Below are positions 22,081 to 30,087 of a stretch of 64,000 nucleotides of DNA, in pieces (position 1 is the first letter of the stretch; each line of letters opens with the position of its first letter). This stretch comes from a virus: positions 28,737-92,736 of the IMG/VR virus record IMGVR_UViG_3300043823_000671; one strand, given 5' to 3'. The position numbers and the translations under genes were made by a program. The notes beneath the pieces were generated by a model. It saw nothing but the letters and a program-made list of their open reading frames with translations, searched no databases and had not been told where the DNA came from.

Positions 22081-22478
22081 TATTTACCCTCGCTTCGAAT
22101 AGTTATCGCCCCAAGTTCTCCAACTGGGTCACCGAAGGCTACCCCCAATAACGGCTCATCAGTCCAGCCGTGAATAGCATCAAGTTCCTCGTCTGTAACA
22201 AAGGGGACCAAGTTTACGCAACCCTCTGAGTGAGCCCAGTCTTCAAACTTCCAATACTTCCGTTCGTCGTTGAAGAATTTGTATTCAGACTCATCGGCTA
22301 CAGCATCGCAACACTTCTCGAAAGAGTCAAGAACCGACGCACGCACGACGGTCCCGTCTTCTCCCGATAAAAGCCGATTGAAGTTCCAGCGACTCGCCGG
22401 GGAAACGGAACGACCCAAAGCGGTCTGTGAGTCGTCATATTCAATTTCTAGGACTACAACTTCTTTACGCATTGCCAT
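22080..22478 (-). CDS. hypothetical protein (132 aa)
   Basis: AAAGGAGAG upstream of ATG. Acidic, with a strand-rich start (KEVVVLEIEYDDSQTALGRS), then a region rich in aromatics (YKFFNDERKYWKFEDWAHSE). No family recognised. Last but one gene of the 23.5-21.9 kb minus-strand group. Confidence 0.6.
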   Translation of the reverse strand: MAMRKEVVVLEIEYDDSQTALGRSVSPASRWNFNRLLSGEDGTVVRASVLDSFEKCCDAVADESEYKFFNDERKYWKFEDWAHSEGCVNLVPFVTDEELDAIHGWTDEPLLGVAFGDPVGELGAITIRSEGK

Positions 22479-22512
22479 TTGGCTCTCCTTTGTATGTAAT
22501 CAAAAGTAACGC

Positions 22513-22554
22513 AAGGGTGTGACACGACGAAGGGAGGCATCGCATCACACCCTT
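22513..22554 (-). terminator. strong hairpin AAGGGTGTGA / TCACACCCTT
   Basis: A perfect 10-bp stem just after the stop of the 325-residue gene on the minus strand. The minus strand then has a T-rich TACTTTTG. Probably an intrinsic or partial terminator between the 22569 and 22478 genes. Confidence 0.6.
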
Positions 22555-22568
22555 ACGAGGGTGGGCAC

Positions 22569-23546
22569 TCAGGCGTCCTGTAACTGACGCTCGCTTGCCA
22601 TTGAGTCGTTCGACTCATCGATTGAAGTGAATATGAAGTTGTTTACGTCGACGCCCGACTCTTCGTTTACAGCAAGGGCGCAGTTGCTAATTGCGTTACC
22701 GATGTAGACCAAGAGTTGCTTGTAGAGAGCAAGAAGAAAGTTTTCGGCTTCGCTCTTAGCGTCTTCAAAGTTCAGGAACCAGCAGTTCTCGTTGTAGAGG
22801 CGAAGCAAAAAGTTCTCGTCACCAGCACCAGCAAGGTGGTTGATAAGTCGGTTCAAGCGGTTTGCGCTGTTGTTCGAAGAATCGCCAAAGTAGTTTCTGG
22901 TGGAGTGGCGAACCGTGTACCGGGTCTGCACCGAGTCGCCACCCATAACAAATTCCTGCCCCACGAAAGCGTAGGTATCGGATTCAGAGCCATTCTGGGG
23001 AACGTACTTGACGAACTTACCGGAGTTGGCAATGACGGGGACGAGGGCGCCACTAGCGACAATGTTGATGCGGTCAACCAGTTCATTCCAAAGTTCAATC
23101 AACGAATCAAGACCAAGACCGATAATCGATTCGTTGCTGTGGTCGAAAGATGTAAGACCATCATCACCAAAGAACGAGCGGATGGAGCGTGTCTGCTCTG
23201 CGACGGCATTCGAAAGCGAATTTTCTTCGCTCTCTTTCATCTGATTCAAGAACGTGCTAATCGAGCGACGGATTTTCGTGTTGTCGATTGACGAGCGGTA
23301 TGCGTTTGCACGCTGGCGGAAAGCGGATGGGTCCTGAACCCACATCCGAACCGTGGAGTCTCCTTCTCGCTGGCGAACGTCAATGTCGAAAATATCTCCG
23401 ACCAAGTATCCGACAGAGACGGTGGATGCTACGTTCACCGGAACCGTACCGCTCTCGGCAGAGGCGATTGCTCTCTCGGCATTCTGGTTTACAAGGTTGA
23501 AAAACCCGACCTTGTCAAACTGGATTCTCTTCACATTCTCTGGCAT
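22569..23546 (-). CDS. hypothetical protein of the amidoligase region (325 aa)
   Basis: Not recognised. AAGAAGGGGG upstream of ATG. Alternating helices and strands, with a Ser/Asn-rich middle (NYFGDSSNNSANRLNRLINH) and an acidic C terminus. It has its own operator-bearing promoter at 23576, in the same promoter family as the amidoligase genes, so it may be a partner or substrate of that system. Confidence 0.65.
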   Translation of the reverse strand: MPENVKRIQFDKVGFFNLVNQNAERAIASAESGTVPVNVASTVSVGYLVGDIFDIDVRQREGDSTVRMWVQDPSAFRQRANAYRSSIDNTKIRRSISTFLNQMKESEENSLSNAVAEQTRSIRSFFGDDGLTSFDHSNESIIGLGLDSLIELWNELVDRINIVASGALVPVIANSGKFVKYVPQNGSESDTYAFVGQEFVMGGDSVQTRYTVRHSTRNYFGDSSNNSANRLNRLINHLAGAGDENFLLRLYNENCWFLNFEDAKSEAENFLLALYKQLLVYIGNAISNCALAVNEESGVDVNNFIFTSIDESNDSMASERQLQDA

Positions 23547-23575
23547 ATGAGCCCCCTTCTTTTTCCTACATATCC

Positions 23576-23604
23576 ATTGTATCTAAACCATGGTTTAGTT
23601 GCAA
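23576..23604 (-). promoter_or_regulatory. minus-strand promoter with perfect 16-bp operator
   Basis: TTGCAA, 17-base spacer, TACAAT. The spacer holds CTAAACCATGGTTTAG (23583-23598), a perfect palindrome whose half-site CTAAACC recurs in the other minus-strand promoters. Confidence 0.72.
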
Positions 23605-23608
23605 GTAC

Positions 23609-23965
23609 CTACAGCCCTTTGTCTGCAAGGTATTTGTCGTCTCCGCCGTACCATGCTTTGGCAAAATCAACCGCTTCTTGAAAGGAGTCTGCTGGCGATG
23701 AACCGCTAACGGTCAACGTAATGACACCAAACTCGGCAAGACGGGCTAGGAAAAACTCATCCGGCAAGTTCTCGTCGATGACGATTCCATACTGGATGAA
23801 TAGCCTGTACGAGATACCTACCTTGGGATGCTTGTGGTCATCGGGTAGATACGAGCGCTCTCCGATGTTGTGGAGAATGTCGAAAGCGGATGGGGCAACG
23901 ATTGTCTCATCGCCCCAAACGACTGTCCACTTTGCGTTGCTTGGGTATGCATTATTAGTACTCAT
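23609..23965 (-). CDS. hypothetical protein (118 aa)
   Basis: Start at ATG 23965 after GAAGGGA; a slightly longer start at 23977 is less likely. ISYRLFIQYGIVIDENLPDE and FFLARLAEFGVITLTVSGSS give an alpha/beta pattern. No family recognised. It has its own promoter at 23990. Confidence 0.65.
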   Translation of the reverse strand: MSTNNAYPSNAKWTVVWGDETIVAPSAFDILHNIGERSYLPDDHKHPKVGISYRLFIQYGIVIDENLPDEFFLARLAEFGVITLTVSGSSPADSFQEAVDFAKAWYGGDDKYLADKGL

Positions 23966-23989
23966 GAGTCCCTTCAATCCTTTCCATCA

Positions 23990-24018
23990 AGTGTACATAA
24001 ACCGGTGTATAGTCGCAA
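23990..24018 (-). promoter_or_regulatory. minus-strand promoter, same family
   Basis: TTGCGA, 17-base spacer containing CTATACACCGGTTTATG, TACACT. The spacer is a weaker form of the CTAAACC..GGTTTAG operator. Confidence 0.6.
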
Positions 24019-24022
24019 ACGA

Positions 24023-24757
24023 CTAGGCGATATTTTTGACGCTGTCTTTGATAACCGATAGGTCGACAATCTCGCCGTTACGGATTCGCATATACGTGTA
24101 AGGCATAACTTCCTCCGACCAAGCCAACTCAACGCCAGCGCTCTTGCAGGCATTGAGCAACAACTGCTCGGTAGAAGCAAAGAACAACGACCCACGCTCG
24201 GTACGACCGATAGCGAGCGGAGACCCATCGAGTCGGGCAAGGTGCAAGTCACGCTTGTCACGTGCGTTGAACCAAGCGAGAGAAGCACGACCTTCGATAG
24301 AGCGCAAGACACGAATGGGCTCGTGCTTGGTCGCATCAAGAAGGGCGAAAGCGGATTCGCTGTCAACTTGGGCGATGCGACGGCTACCAATGTGCTTGAA
24401 GATTTTGTCATCATTGGTAATGACGCCATTGTGAACACCGACGATTCGACCCGAAACGATTGGGTGGTTATTCAGATTGTTTTCAGGCGAACCCTTTGTA
24501 GCCCAGCGTGTGTGCAAAATCGCACGCTTTGCGCTTGCTGGCATTTTTGTGATGTAGTGCTCGAACTGGTCTGCGGGGACCGGAGCCTTGCTCACCGCAA
24601 TTGTCGGGCGGTCGCCCGAGCCCTTCGACGGGACAACCCACGATGCGCCGGTTGCGTCTTCGCCACGAACGACAATCTGGTCAAGCAAGCACTTAGACAA
24701 CTTGCGTGCATTGAACTTCTCATTTGGACTTAGGCAGAATCCTGCGATACCACACAT
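24023..24757 (-). CDS. class II glutamine amidotransferase
   Basis: 244 residues. It begins MCGIAGF, so the catalytic nucleophile is Cys2 after Met removal. RGEDATGASW, HTRWATKGSPENNLNNHPI and GVHNGVITND are the hallmark motifs of Ntn-type glutamine amidotransferases, which release ammonia from glutamine. No synthetase or isomerase domain is attached. The adjacent amidoligase-like gene is the likely ammonia or glutamine acceptor partner. Confidence 0.9.
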   Translation of the reverse strand: MCGIAGFCLSPNEKFNARKLSKCLLDQIVVRGEDATGASWVVPSKGSGDRPTIAVSKAPVPADQFEHYITKMPASAKRAILHTRWATKGSPENNLNNHPIVSGRIVGVHNGVITNDDKIFKHIGSRRIAQVDSESAFALLDATKHEPIRVLRSIEGRASLAWFNARDKRDLHLARLDGSPLAIGRTERGSLFFASTEQLLLNACKSAGVELAWSEEVMPYTYMRIRNGEIVDLSVIKDSVKNIA

Positions 24758-24768
24758 ATTTTTACCTC

Positions 24769-25869
24769 CTATGAACGTGTGCTGGCAAGGTTGACAGCAC
24801 GGGTCTTGAGAAACTGACCAACATTGTTGGGAAGATTGATTTCATCAACCATCGCTTCGAGCGAACCGAAGTTCGTCTTTGCGTCTTCGATTGCTACCGC
24901 CTTCTCGATGAGGGCGAGCACAAACTGAATCCAGGAAGTCAACTTCTCGCCGTTGAGTGTTCCCTGGTGCTGGCGGAACTCGATTGTTCCGTACTTCGAG
25001 TAGGCGTGAGCGTTGATAGCACGGTAGCGGTTGATGTTGCGTAGCGCAATCCTTGAACTGTTGAGGTCCGCTTCCGACACCGCACCATTGAAGGCATTGG
25101 CGATTGCGTTGTACTCGGCAATGACGCCAGAACCGTAGCGACTGTTGATTCGGTCGTTGGGGTCGAACGATGGGCAGAAGCGGTTCTCGTGACGGCTATT
25201 CGCAAGAATCTGGTTGATGTTCTTCTGGTTAGCGATGTAGAGGTCGATGACCTTCATAATCTCAGCACCAACCAAGTTGTCCATGCCGACGTGCAAGTGG
25301 AGCCCGCACGTGCGGTCTACACGAGCACCAGCATTGAGCAGTGCGCCAACGGACTTGGAAGCCATTTCCAATCCTTCGATACCACGAAGAATCGGGGAGA
25401 CCAACTCAAGACCGTGACCGAGACCGGTGCCACGACTCGTAACCGAAGCGTCGGTAACAATCTTCCAGGAAGCGGTTACGTTGTGGTTGTAGCGCTCGTA
25501 GTTGACATCAATGCCAACAGCACGAAGGGCTTCGACGGCGACCTCGGGACGGATGTTGAAGAACTCCGCTTCGAAACCGAAAGTGCGATTCGAGGGAATC
25601 TGAATATCCGGCGAGTTCTGCTCGGACACGATTGCAACTGCACGCTCAGCGTTACGGGAAGCCTGGCGACGCTGAGCCGTACGGACCGCTTCGTAAGCGC
25701 TCTGGGCACGGGGCACTCCATTTGGCGTGAACCCTAGAGCCCGAGCGATGTCGATGTACGACTCGCCAGCCAGACGGAGGCGCAAAGCCTCGTCCTGCCG
25801 AGCGTGAGTAGCCTCACGGCTCCGGTTGATACTTGAGCGATTGTAACGCTCTGGTCGGTTTGCAGGCAC
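24769..25869 (-). CDS. amidoligase-family (COOH-NH2 ligase) enzyme
   Basis: 366 residues. After a basic N-terminal region with a possible helix-turn-helix (IDIARALGFTPNGV) comes the glutamine-synthetase-like core: FGFEAEF, GHGLELVSPILRGIEGLEMA, RTCGLHLHVGMDN and YGTIEFRQHQGTLNGEK. These Glu/His/Arg motifs match the putative amidoligase family (Amidoligase_2), which forms amide bonds between carboxylates and amines. It is followed directly by the glutamine amidotransferase gene. Substrate unknown. Confidence 0.85.
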   Translation of the reverse strand: MPANRPERYNRSSINRSREATHARQDEALRLRLAGESYIDIARALGFTPNGVPRAQSAYEAVRTAQRRQASRNAERAVAIVSEQNSPDIQIPSNRTFGFEAEFFNIRPEVAVEALRAVGIDVNYERYNHNVTASWKIVTDASVTSRGTGLGHGLELVSPILRGIEGLEMASKSVGALLNAGARVDRTCGLHLHVGMDNLVGAEIMKVIDLYIANQKNINQILANSRHENRFCPSFDPNDRINSRYGSGVIAEYNAIANAFNGAVSEADLNSSRIALRNINRYRAINAHAYSKYGTIEFRQHQGTLNGEKLTSWIQFVLALIEKAVAIEDAKTNFGSLEAMVDEINLPNNVGQFLKTRAVNLASTRS

Positions 25870-25903
25870 CTGAACTCCCTTCGTTGGTTTTTCCTACATA
25901 AAC

Positions 25904-25932
25904 AGTGTAGCGGGGTTTAGCGCCCGGCGCAA
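25904..25932 (-). promoter_or_regulatory. minus-strand promoter for the amidoligase operon
   Basis: TTGCGC, 17-base spacer ending CTAAACCCCGC, TACACT. Same operator spacing as at 19802 and 31864. Confidence 0.7.
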
Positions 25933-25973
25933 GTACTCTACAGCCCTTGGGAAATAAGGGGTTTCAGAAAACC

Positions 25974-26003
25974 TTGACACGACATCCAAAAAGGATGTAC
26001 TGT
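25974..26003 (+). promoter_or_regulatory. plus-strand promoter with spacer palindrome
   Basis: TTGACA, 18-base spacer, TACTGT. The inverted repeat ACATCC-AAAAA-GGATGT overlaps the spacer and -10, and GGTTTAG follows the -10. Divergent from the amidoligase promoter, so the pair may be co-regulated. Confidence 0.65.
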
Positions 26004-26029
26004 GGTTTAGTCAAAAAAAGGGAGTTCAA

Positions 26030-26299
26030 ATGACACAACTTAGATACAAGCCAAAGCGCCGTCGTTCGGTTCGCCGGGGAAGACCGGAAACGGAAGACAT
26101 TTACAGCATCGGATTCATCCTCGGGTTTGCGACATGGTTTTTTGCGCCGGTCTACTCGAAGGCTCTGGGCGATGCTCAGGCGAGCGGAAATGACCACACG
26201 AGGTTGCTCTCTCTGCTTTGGATTTTTGTGTTTGCTGGCGGGTGGTCAGTAATCGTTGCTATCGCCTACACGATAAGAGAGGGTCGCAGGGGTCGCTAA
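26030..26299 (+). CDS. two-pass membrane protein (89 aa)
   Basis: AAAGGGAG upstream of ATG. A very basic N terminus (RYKPKRRRSVRRGRPE) is followed by two hydrophobic segments (about 25-45 and 61-81) and a basic tail. Cytoplasmic ends are predicted by the charges. No family recognised. Confidence 0.7.
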   Translation: MTQLRYKPKRRRSVRRGRPETEDIYSIGFILGFATWFFAPVYSKALGDAQASGNDHTRLLSLLWIFVFAGGWSVIVAIAYTIREGRRGR

Positions 26300-26325
26300 A
26301 CACGGCATCAGCAATCCCAGTTTGG

Positions 26326-26331
26326 TAGTCT
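26326..26331 (+). promoter_or_regulatory. -10 box of a leaderless start (TAGTCT)
   Basis: TAGTCT, seven bases, ATG 26339. The box lies in a small hairpin, GGTAG-TCTCT-CTACC. Confidence 0.5.
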
Positions 26332-26338
26332 CTCTACC

Positions 26339-26779
26339 ATGACTCACATCGAAATCAAGAAGTCAACTGGCGCAATCAATGTGTGCAAGAGGAATGCCGT
26401 AAACGGCATCGTGACACGCTCTGTATGTATTGGATATGTCGAAACTTCAACCCCCGAAGACGAGATTCACGCTTCCGCAGAAGAAGTCGCAGGGGATTTT
26501 GGATGGGTTATTGACGACCAATATGGATGGTCAAAAAGCGAAGACTACGAGTGGGTTGACTGCTTCGCAAAGCCTGTATCTGTGTCTTTTGTTGGGAACT
26601 CCGTACCGGCGGACGCCGTATTTTTAGCACGTAGCGCCGGAGTCGAGACAGACGAAATCTTTTACGCCGACTCCTACGATGAGGAATCTGGGAAGACTCG
26701 GGTTTGGTTCTCTGTCGGGGAGCCGAAGGGGTGGGTCTGGGAAACCAATCTTCCTTGGGGAGACTGGTTTGACGAATGA
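26339..26779 (+). CDS. hypothetical acidic protein (146 aa)
   Basis: Apparently leaderless. Mostly beta strands, with paired aromatics (WVIDDQYGWSKSEDYEWVDC) and a C-terminal GWVWETNLPWGDWFDE. No family recognised. ATGA-coupled to the next gene. Confidence 0.65.
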   Translation: MTHIEIKKSTGAINVCKRNAVNGIVTRSVCIGYVETSTPEDEIHASAEEVAGDFGWVIDDQYGWSKSEDYEWVDCFAKPVSVSFVGNSVPADAVFLARSAGVETDEIFYADSYDEESGKTRVWFSVGEPKGWVWETNLPWGDWFDE

Positions 26780-27126
26780 GAAAACTACCTTTCCATAGGC
26801 GCATCGTCATAATGGCGACTGGCTACGTAGAGCCGAGAGATTTGGAAAACTACGGTCGTATTGAAGGTCATGCGTTTGAAGACGATGACCTAGTTAGGGT
26901 CGCAACGCAAGAGGCTCTAGGCGCTTCTTTAGAGATTATCGGTCTCCACGGCGCTATATGGGATGACCTTATTTCCCACCTATCTACGATGGGGCTCTTT
27001 GTTGAGGTCGAATTCGAAACCGCACGAAGAATGGAAGATGCAACAAAACGCCTAGAGGCATCACTTATTATTGCAAAGGACGCAATCAACCTAGAGGTCG
27101 ATTGGGAAAGCAACGAACATGAGTAA
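26776..27126 (+). CDS. hypothetical protein (116 aa)
   Basis: ATGA-coupled on the 5' side and overlapping the next gene by eight bases. Alpha/beta composition (LVRVATQEALGASLEIIGLH) with a helical C terminus. No family recognised. Confidence 0.65.
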   Translation: MRKLPFHRRIVIMATGYVEPRDLENYGRIEGHAFEDDDLVRVATQEALGASLEIIGLHGAIWDDLISHLSTMGLFVEVEFETARRMEDATKRLEASLIIAKDAINLEVDWESNEHE

Positions 27127-27370
27127 TGAAAAAGAAAAAGAAGAACTGTCTCTACAGGAGCAGTTTGACAGTCTTACAAAACTTAGCGAGATTGAGCGAC
27201 GTATGCTCAGCCGGGCTATTTATGTTCTTTGCGAGTTGACCGGTAAGCGTCCGCCGGAAGTTGTCCAACTTCTTTCACTCGACTTAGACGATGAGTATTC
27301 AAAGGCTGTAGACACGGCGACCGAAGATAAGAAGCCCAAACTCTACGTTCCGAGTAGAAAATTAATCTAA
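27119..27370 (+). CDS. hypothetical helical protein (83 aa)
   Basis: A charged N-terminal helix (NEKEKEELSLQEQFDSLTKL), then LSRAIYVLCELTGKRPPEVV. The second half resembles the 32546 product (LMLKEAVDWLCDLTDLPKFE), so the two may be distant relatives. Convergent with the minus gene at 27367. Confidence 0.65.
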   Translation: MSNEKEKEELSLQEQFDSLTKLSEIERRMLSRAIYVLCELTGKRPPEVVQLLSLDLDDEYSKAVDTATEDKKPKLYVPSRKLI

Positions 27371-27774
27371 CGAATTATTTGAAAATGATGGGTGACCTTT
27401 TTGGGGTCGACCAAACGCCTCTTTGATTTCTTCGCCATTGGTGACGGCTTGGAGTAGTGGGAGTTTTCAAACAATGAACTCTGCACCGGCTTTTTCTTTT
27501 TTGAACTGCCAATAGGGATTATGTCAGCAGGTTCCGAGTTACGTGCTCTCAACTTTGGCGATATGAAGATGTCATCGTCAGCGTACTCATCGAGAATCAA
27601 ATCGTCGCACTCTTCGAAAAAGTAAAAGGGAAGGTCTTCCCTTTGGCAACCAAGGAACGTCATCCACTCCTTGTCGTTCATTCCTAGTACAAAATTGCGT
27701 TCAAGACCCCAGCGCTTGCTCAAGTAATCTATGTCGTGCGAGTCAAGAAGACTAGAAAAAGTTCTCACCACCAC
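27367..27774 (-). CDS. hypothetical protein (about 135 aa)
   Basis: Start probably one of the GTG codons at 27774-27768, which follow AAAGGG and overlap the previous stop; ATG 27798 is possible. Acidic middle (FFEECDDLILDEYADDDIFI) and basic C terminus (SPMAKKSKRRLVDPKKVTHH). Coupled to the cyclotransferase-like gene. Function unknown. Confidence 0.6.
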   Translation of the reverse strand: MVVRTFSSLLDSHDIDYLSKRWGLERNFVLGMNDKEWMTFLGCQREDLPFYFFEECDDLILDEYADDDIFISPKLRARNSEPADIIPIGSSKKKKPVQSSLFENSHYSKPSPMAKKSKRRLVDPKKVTHHFQIIR

Positions 27775-28187
27775 ACCGCCCTTTCTGCGGAAAGCCAATC
27801 GTTATCGGGAACTGCCTGCCCGTGGGTTTTGTCCCAAGTGCAAATCAAAGCCATTTTCTGAGTCCCATCAGCCAAGGTCACCTCACCCTCGCTAAGACGG
27901 TAGCCAGCACTAACCTCCATAGAGAGCATTTGAGCCAAGTCGGAATTGACAACTACTTCAAAAACCTCACCGACCGCCTCATCGTCAAACTTCCCCGTCC
28001 ATACGCAGTATGGGTAGCGCTTGTGGTCGGTTGGGTAGAAAAGGCGGGCAAATCGCAAAGAAGCCTTCCCCAAGTCATCTACGACGAGGTCTTTGAGCCA
28101 ATGCTCGTAAAGAGCCCCATCTTTCCTCAGGGTCCCGTAAGCGAAAAACAAAAGGGTGTCGCTTGGTGCGGTAACGTCGTTATTCAT
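27765..28187 (-). CDS. gamma-glutamylcyclotransferase-like protein (AIG2/BtrG fold)
   Basis: 140 residues from ATG 28187, a leaderless start. LLFFAYGTLRKDGALYEHWL holds the YGTL substrate loop, VGEVFEVV the core strand, and LSMEVSAGYRLSEGEVTL the catalytic Glu in its usual context. Such enzymes cleave gamma-glutamyl amides to release 5-oxoproline. A link to the amidoligase and amidotransferase genes 2 kb away is inferred, as these three activities are known to be combined in predicted peptide-tagging pathways. Confidence 0.82.
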   Translation of the reverse strand: MNNDVTAPSDTLLFFAYGTLRKDGALYEHWLKDLVVDDLGKASLRFARLFYPTDHKRYPYCVWTGKFDDEAVGEVFEVVVNSDLAQMLSMEVSAGYRLSEGEVTLADGTQKMALICTWDKTHGQAVPDNDWLSAERAVWW

Positions 28188-28194
28188 ATAGTCC

Positions 28195-28223
28195 ACTATA
28201 GCGTTTTTAGCAACTGGATGCAA
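28195..28223 (-). promoter_or_regulatory. minus-strand leaderless promoter
   Basis: TTGCAT, 17-base spacer, TATAGT, then seven bases to ATG 28187. Confidence 0.65.
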
Positions 28224-28256
28224 GCACCCATAGAACAAAAGCATTGACAGATGAAG

Positions 28257-28262
28257 TATGGT
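28257..28262 (+). promoter_or_regulatory. -10 box of a leaderless start (TATGGT)
   Basis: TATGGT, seven bases, ATG 28270. Divergent from the promoter at 28195. Confidence 0.5.
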
Positions 28263-28269
28263 CTTTGCA

Positions 28270-28557
28270 ATGAGTGCCGAGCCCGCAAAGAAAACTTTCC
28301 AATTCTTTGTGTCTCAGGCTGAATCGGCTAAGCATCCTGGGAAAGTAAGCGTGGGGATGATTGAGCGACACGACGATTCCAATATTCTCGCAACAATGAT
28401 GCCGGTTGGTCTTTGCAAGAAAGAGCAAGCGGTTCAGCAGGCGGAGTTGTTTGCAATCAAGAACGGATTGCAGATTGTAAGTAAGTGGAGTACAAGCGGA
28501 AGCGGGCGCCACCTTACCGCTATCGCCCAAGAGCACCCGGGGTACAAGCATGAATAG
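28270..28557 (+). CDS. hypothetical protein (95 aa)
   Basis: Leaderless start at 28270. VSVGMIERHDDSNILATMMP and NGLQIVSKWSTSGSGRHLTA suggest a small alpha/beta fold. No family recognised. Its end overlaps the second WhiB-like gene by eight bases. Confidence 0.6.
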   Translation: MSAEPAKKTFQFFVSQAESAKHPGKVSVGMIERHDDSNILATMMPVGLCKKEQAVQQAELFAIKNGLQIVSKWSTSGSGRHLTAIAQEHPGYKHE

Positions 28558-28993
28558 TTATTGGCGTGATGAGGCTAACTGCAAGTCTCTCAACAAGGAT
28601 TTGTTTTTCCCGCAAAAGAAAATGCGTGTCACCAGCCAAGCGGTTGAGGCGTGCAAGGCTTGCCCAGTAGTCAAAGAATGCGCCGAGTGGTCAATAAAGC
28701 ACGAAATACATGGATACTGGGGTGGCATGACTGCCCACGAGCGTGCACAGATTAGGGCACGCAATAACATCTTCCCCGACATCCCCGAGTCACGCATTTT
28801 CGGCGCCGGACTAAAAGTGCGTCGTCAGCGTCGACCGCTCTGTGGCACCCCGGGTGGATACAAGAGCCATCGTCTTTATGGCGAGCCCATGTACACCATA
28901 GAAAATGGCGGATGCGGGTGCATCGAGGCACACTCAGAGCGAATGCGCCAGTACCAGAAGACCTACCAGGACCGCAGGGCGCAAAGCAAATAA
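28550..28993 (+). CDS. WhiB-family regulator with C-terminal zinc module
   Basis: 147 residues. WhiB part: ANCKSLNKDLFFP, CKACPVVKEC (CxxC...C) and HGYWGGMTAHER, so all four cluster cysteines and the turn are present. The C-terminal extension has CGTPGGYKSHRL and NGGCGCIEAHSERMRQYQKT, related to the modules of the 1197 gene. The WhiB-plus-zinc fusion may give added DNA or partner binding. Confidence 0.88.
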   Translation: MNSYWRDEANCKSLNKDLFFPQKKMRVTSQAVEACKACPVVKECAEWSIKHEIHGYWGGMTAHERAQIRARNNIFPDIPESRIFGAGLKVRRQRRPLCGTPGGYKSHRLYGEPMYTIENGGCGCIEAHSERMRQYQKTYQDRRAQSK

Positions 28994-29007
28994 TTGAAAA
29001 CGCAATG

Positions 29008-29013
29008 TACCCT
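29008..29013 (+). promoter_or_regulatory. -10 box of a leaderless start (TACCCT)
   Basis: TGTACCCT, then TGATGC and ATG 29020. The six bases between the box and ATG are identical to those at 1603. Confidence 0.5.
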
Positions 29014-29019
29014 TGATGC

Positions 29020-30087
29020 ATGGGTAAAACGAAAAAAGGCATCTATTCGTGCGCCCTTTTTTCGGTAATTGCTCTTGTCGCATTGCTTCTTTTTAGCGCA
29101 ACTCCGGCTCAGGCGGTCAGCCAGGGAGTCTGCTCGTCCTGGGTTCAGTTAATCGATATTTCTGACAACCAAGTCCACCCAATCAACTGGTCTGAACTGG
29201 CTAAATCCGGCACGGCGGGCGTTTACATCAAGAACTCCGAAGGCGCTTCGTACGTCAACGAGTATTGGAAAACCGACACGACGTATGCAACAAAATACGG
29301 ACTGCCATGGGGCGGTTACTACTTCGCCCAGCCACAACAACTCAATGCAGTGGCGTCTGCAAAATTTTTTGTCAAGTCGGGCGGAGCAAGCGGAATTCTC
29401 CCGCCCGCCCTTGACATCGAGGTTTCAAAATTATCAGGACCCGCAACAGCGCAGTGGGCATATGACTGGCTAAACGAAGTCCGTTATTTGACAAACCGTA
29501 CTCCGATTATTTACACGGGCTCGTACTATGGCTGGTCAGACGACAACCGGTTGGGTGGCTTCTCACTGTGGCTCGCCGCATACCCTTTGCAATACAAAAC
29601 CGTAACCAATCTTTGCAGGTTGCCACTTCCATATTTGGCAAACCCTTGGTCCAAAGAAGGTTGGTCGATTTGGCAATTTACTAGCGTTGCTTATGTATAC
29701 GGAATTCAGAATCATGTTGACAGGTCCGTCGCAGTGTCAAGTTGGTGGACTCAATACACTGGAGCGGGCGTACAGGCGCCTGTTCCCGGGACGTCAAAAT
29801 TGCCAAGCCCGATTTACACGACCAGTTCTCACGGACCGGCGGTTGTGGCAATACAAACACTTTTGATAGCGCACAAACTTTTACCTGCTGGGTCTGCGGA
29901 TGGAGTTTTCGGTCCGGCGACAAAAACTTCAGTCGAAAAGTGGCAAGTGATAATTGGGGTAACTCCAGATGGCGAATGGTCGGCATCAACGGCGCAGGCT
30001 TCAAGTTTTTACCTCAGCCATGGAATAAAAATGTCTGTTTATAACGCAATGCTCGTAGCGGGTTCTGCGATGAAAGGAAATAACTAA
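29020..30087 (+). CDS. secreted endolysin: GH25 muramidase plus peptidoglycan-binding domain
   Basis: 355 residues. The N terminus is a signal peptide (ALFSVIALVALLLFSATPAQA). The GH25 lysozyme domain (about 42-235) has DISDNQVHPINW, GVYIKNSEG and the catalytic ALDIEVS. The C-terminal domain (about 265-325) is a peptidoglycan-binding type 1 repeat (GPAVVAIQTLLIAHKLL, DGVFGPATKTSVEKWQ). It should cleave the glycan chain at lysis; the signal peptide implies Sec export, possibly without holin pores. Followed by a likely holin. Confidence 0.9.
   Translation: MGKTKKGIYSCALFSVIALVALLLFSATPAQAVSQGVCSSWVQLIDISDNQVHPINWSELAKSGTAGVYIKNSEGASYVNEYWKTDTTYATKYGLPWGGYYFAQPQQLNAVASAKFFVKSGGASGILPPALDIEVSKLSGPATAQWAYDWLNEVRYLTNRTPIIYTGSYYGWSDDNRLGGFSLWLAAYPLQYKTVTNLCRLPLPYLANPWSKEGWSIWQFTSVAYVYGIQNHVDRSVAVSSWWTQYTGAGVQAPVPGTSKLPSPIYTTSSHGPAVVAIQTLLIAHKLLPAGSADGVFGPATKTSVEKWQVIIGVTPDGEWSASTAQASSFYLSHGIKMSVYNAMLVAGSAMKGNN

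Noticed and set aside
22716-23291. Plus-strand 191-codon frame opposite the 325-residue minus gene
   Set aside because: No start signal on plus; the minus gene has a promoter, ribosome site and terminator.
25189-25737. Plus-strand 182-codon frame within the amidoligase gene
   Set aside because: Antisense of a clear enzyme with conserved motifs.
28243-28262. TTGACA at 28243 as the -35 of the 28270 gene
   Set aside because: Only seven bases separate it from TATGGT, far too short for a sigma-70 spacer.
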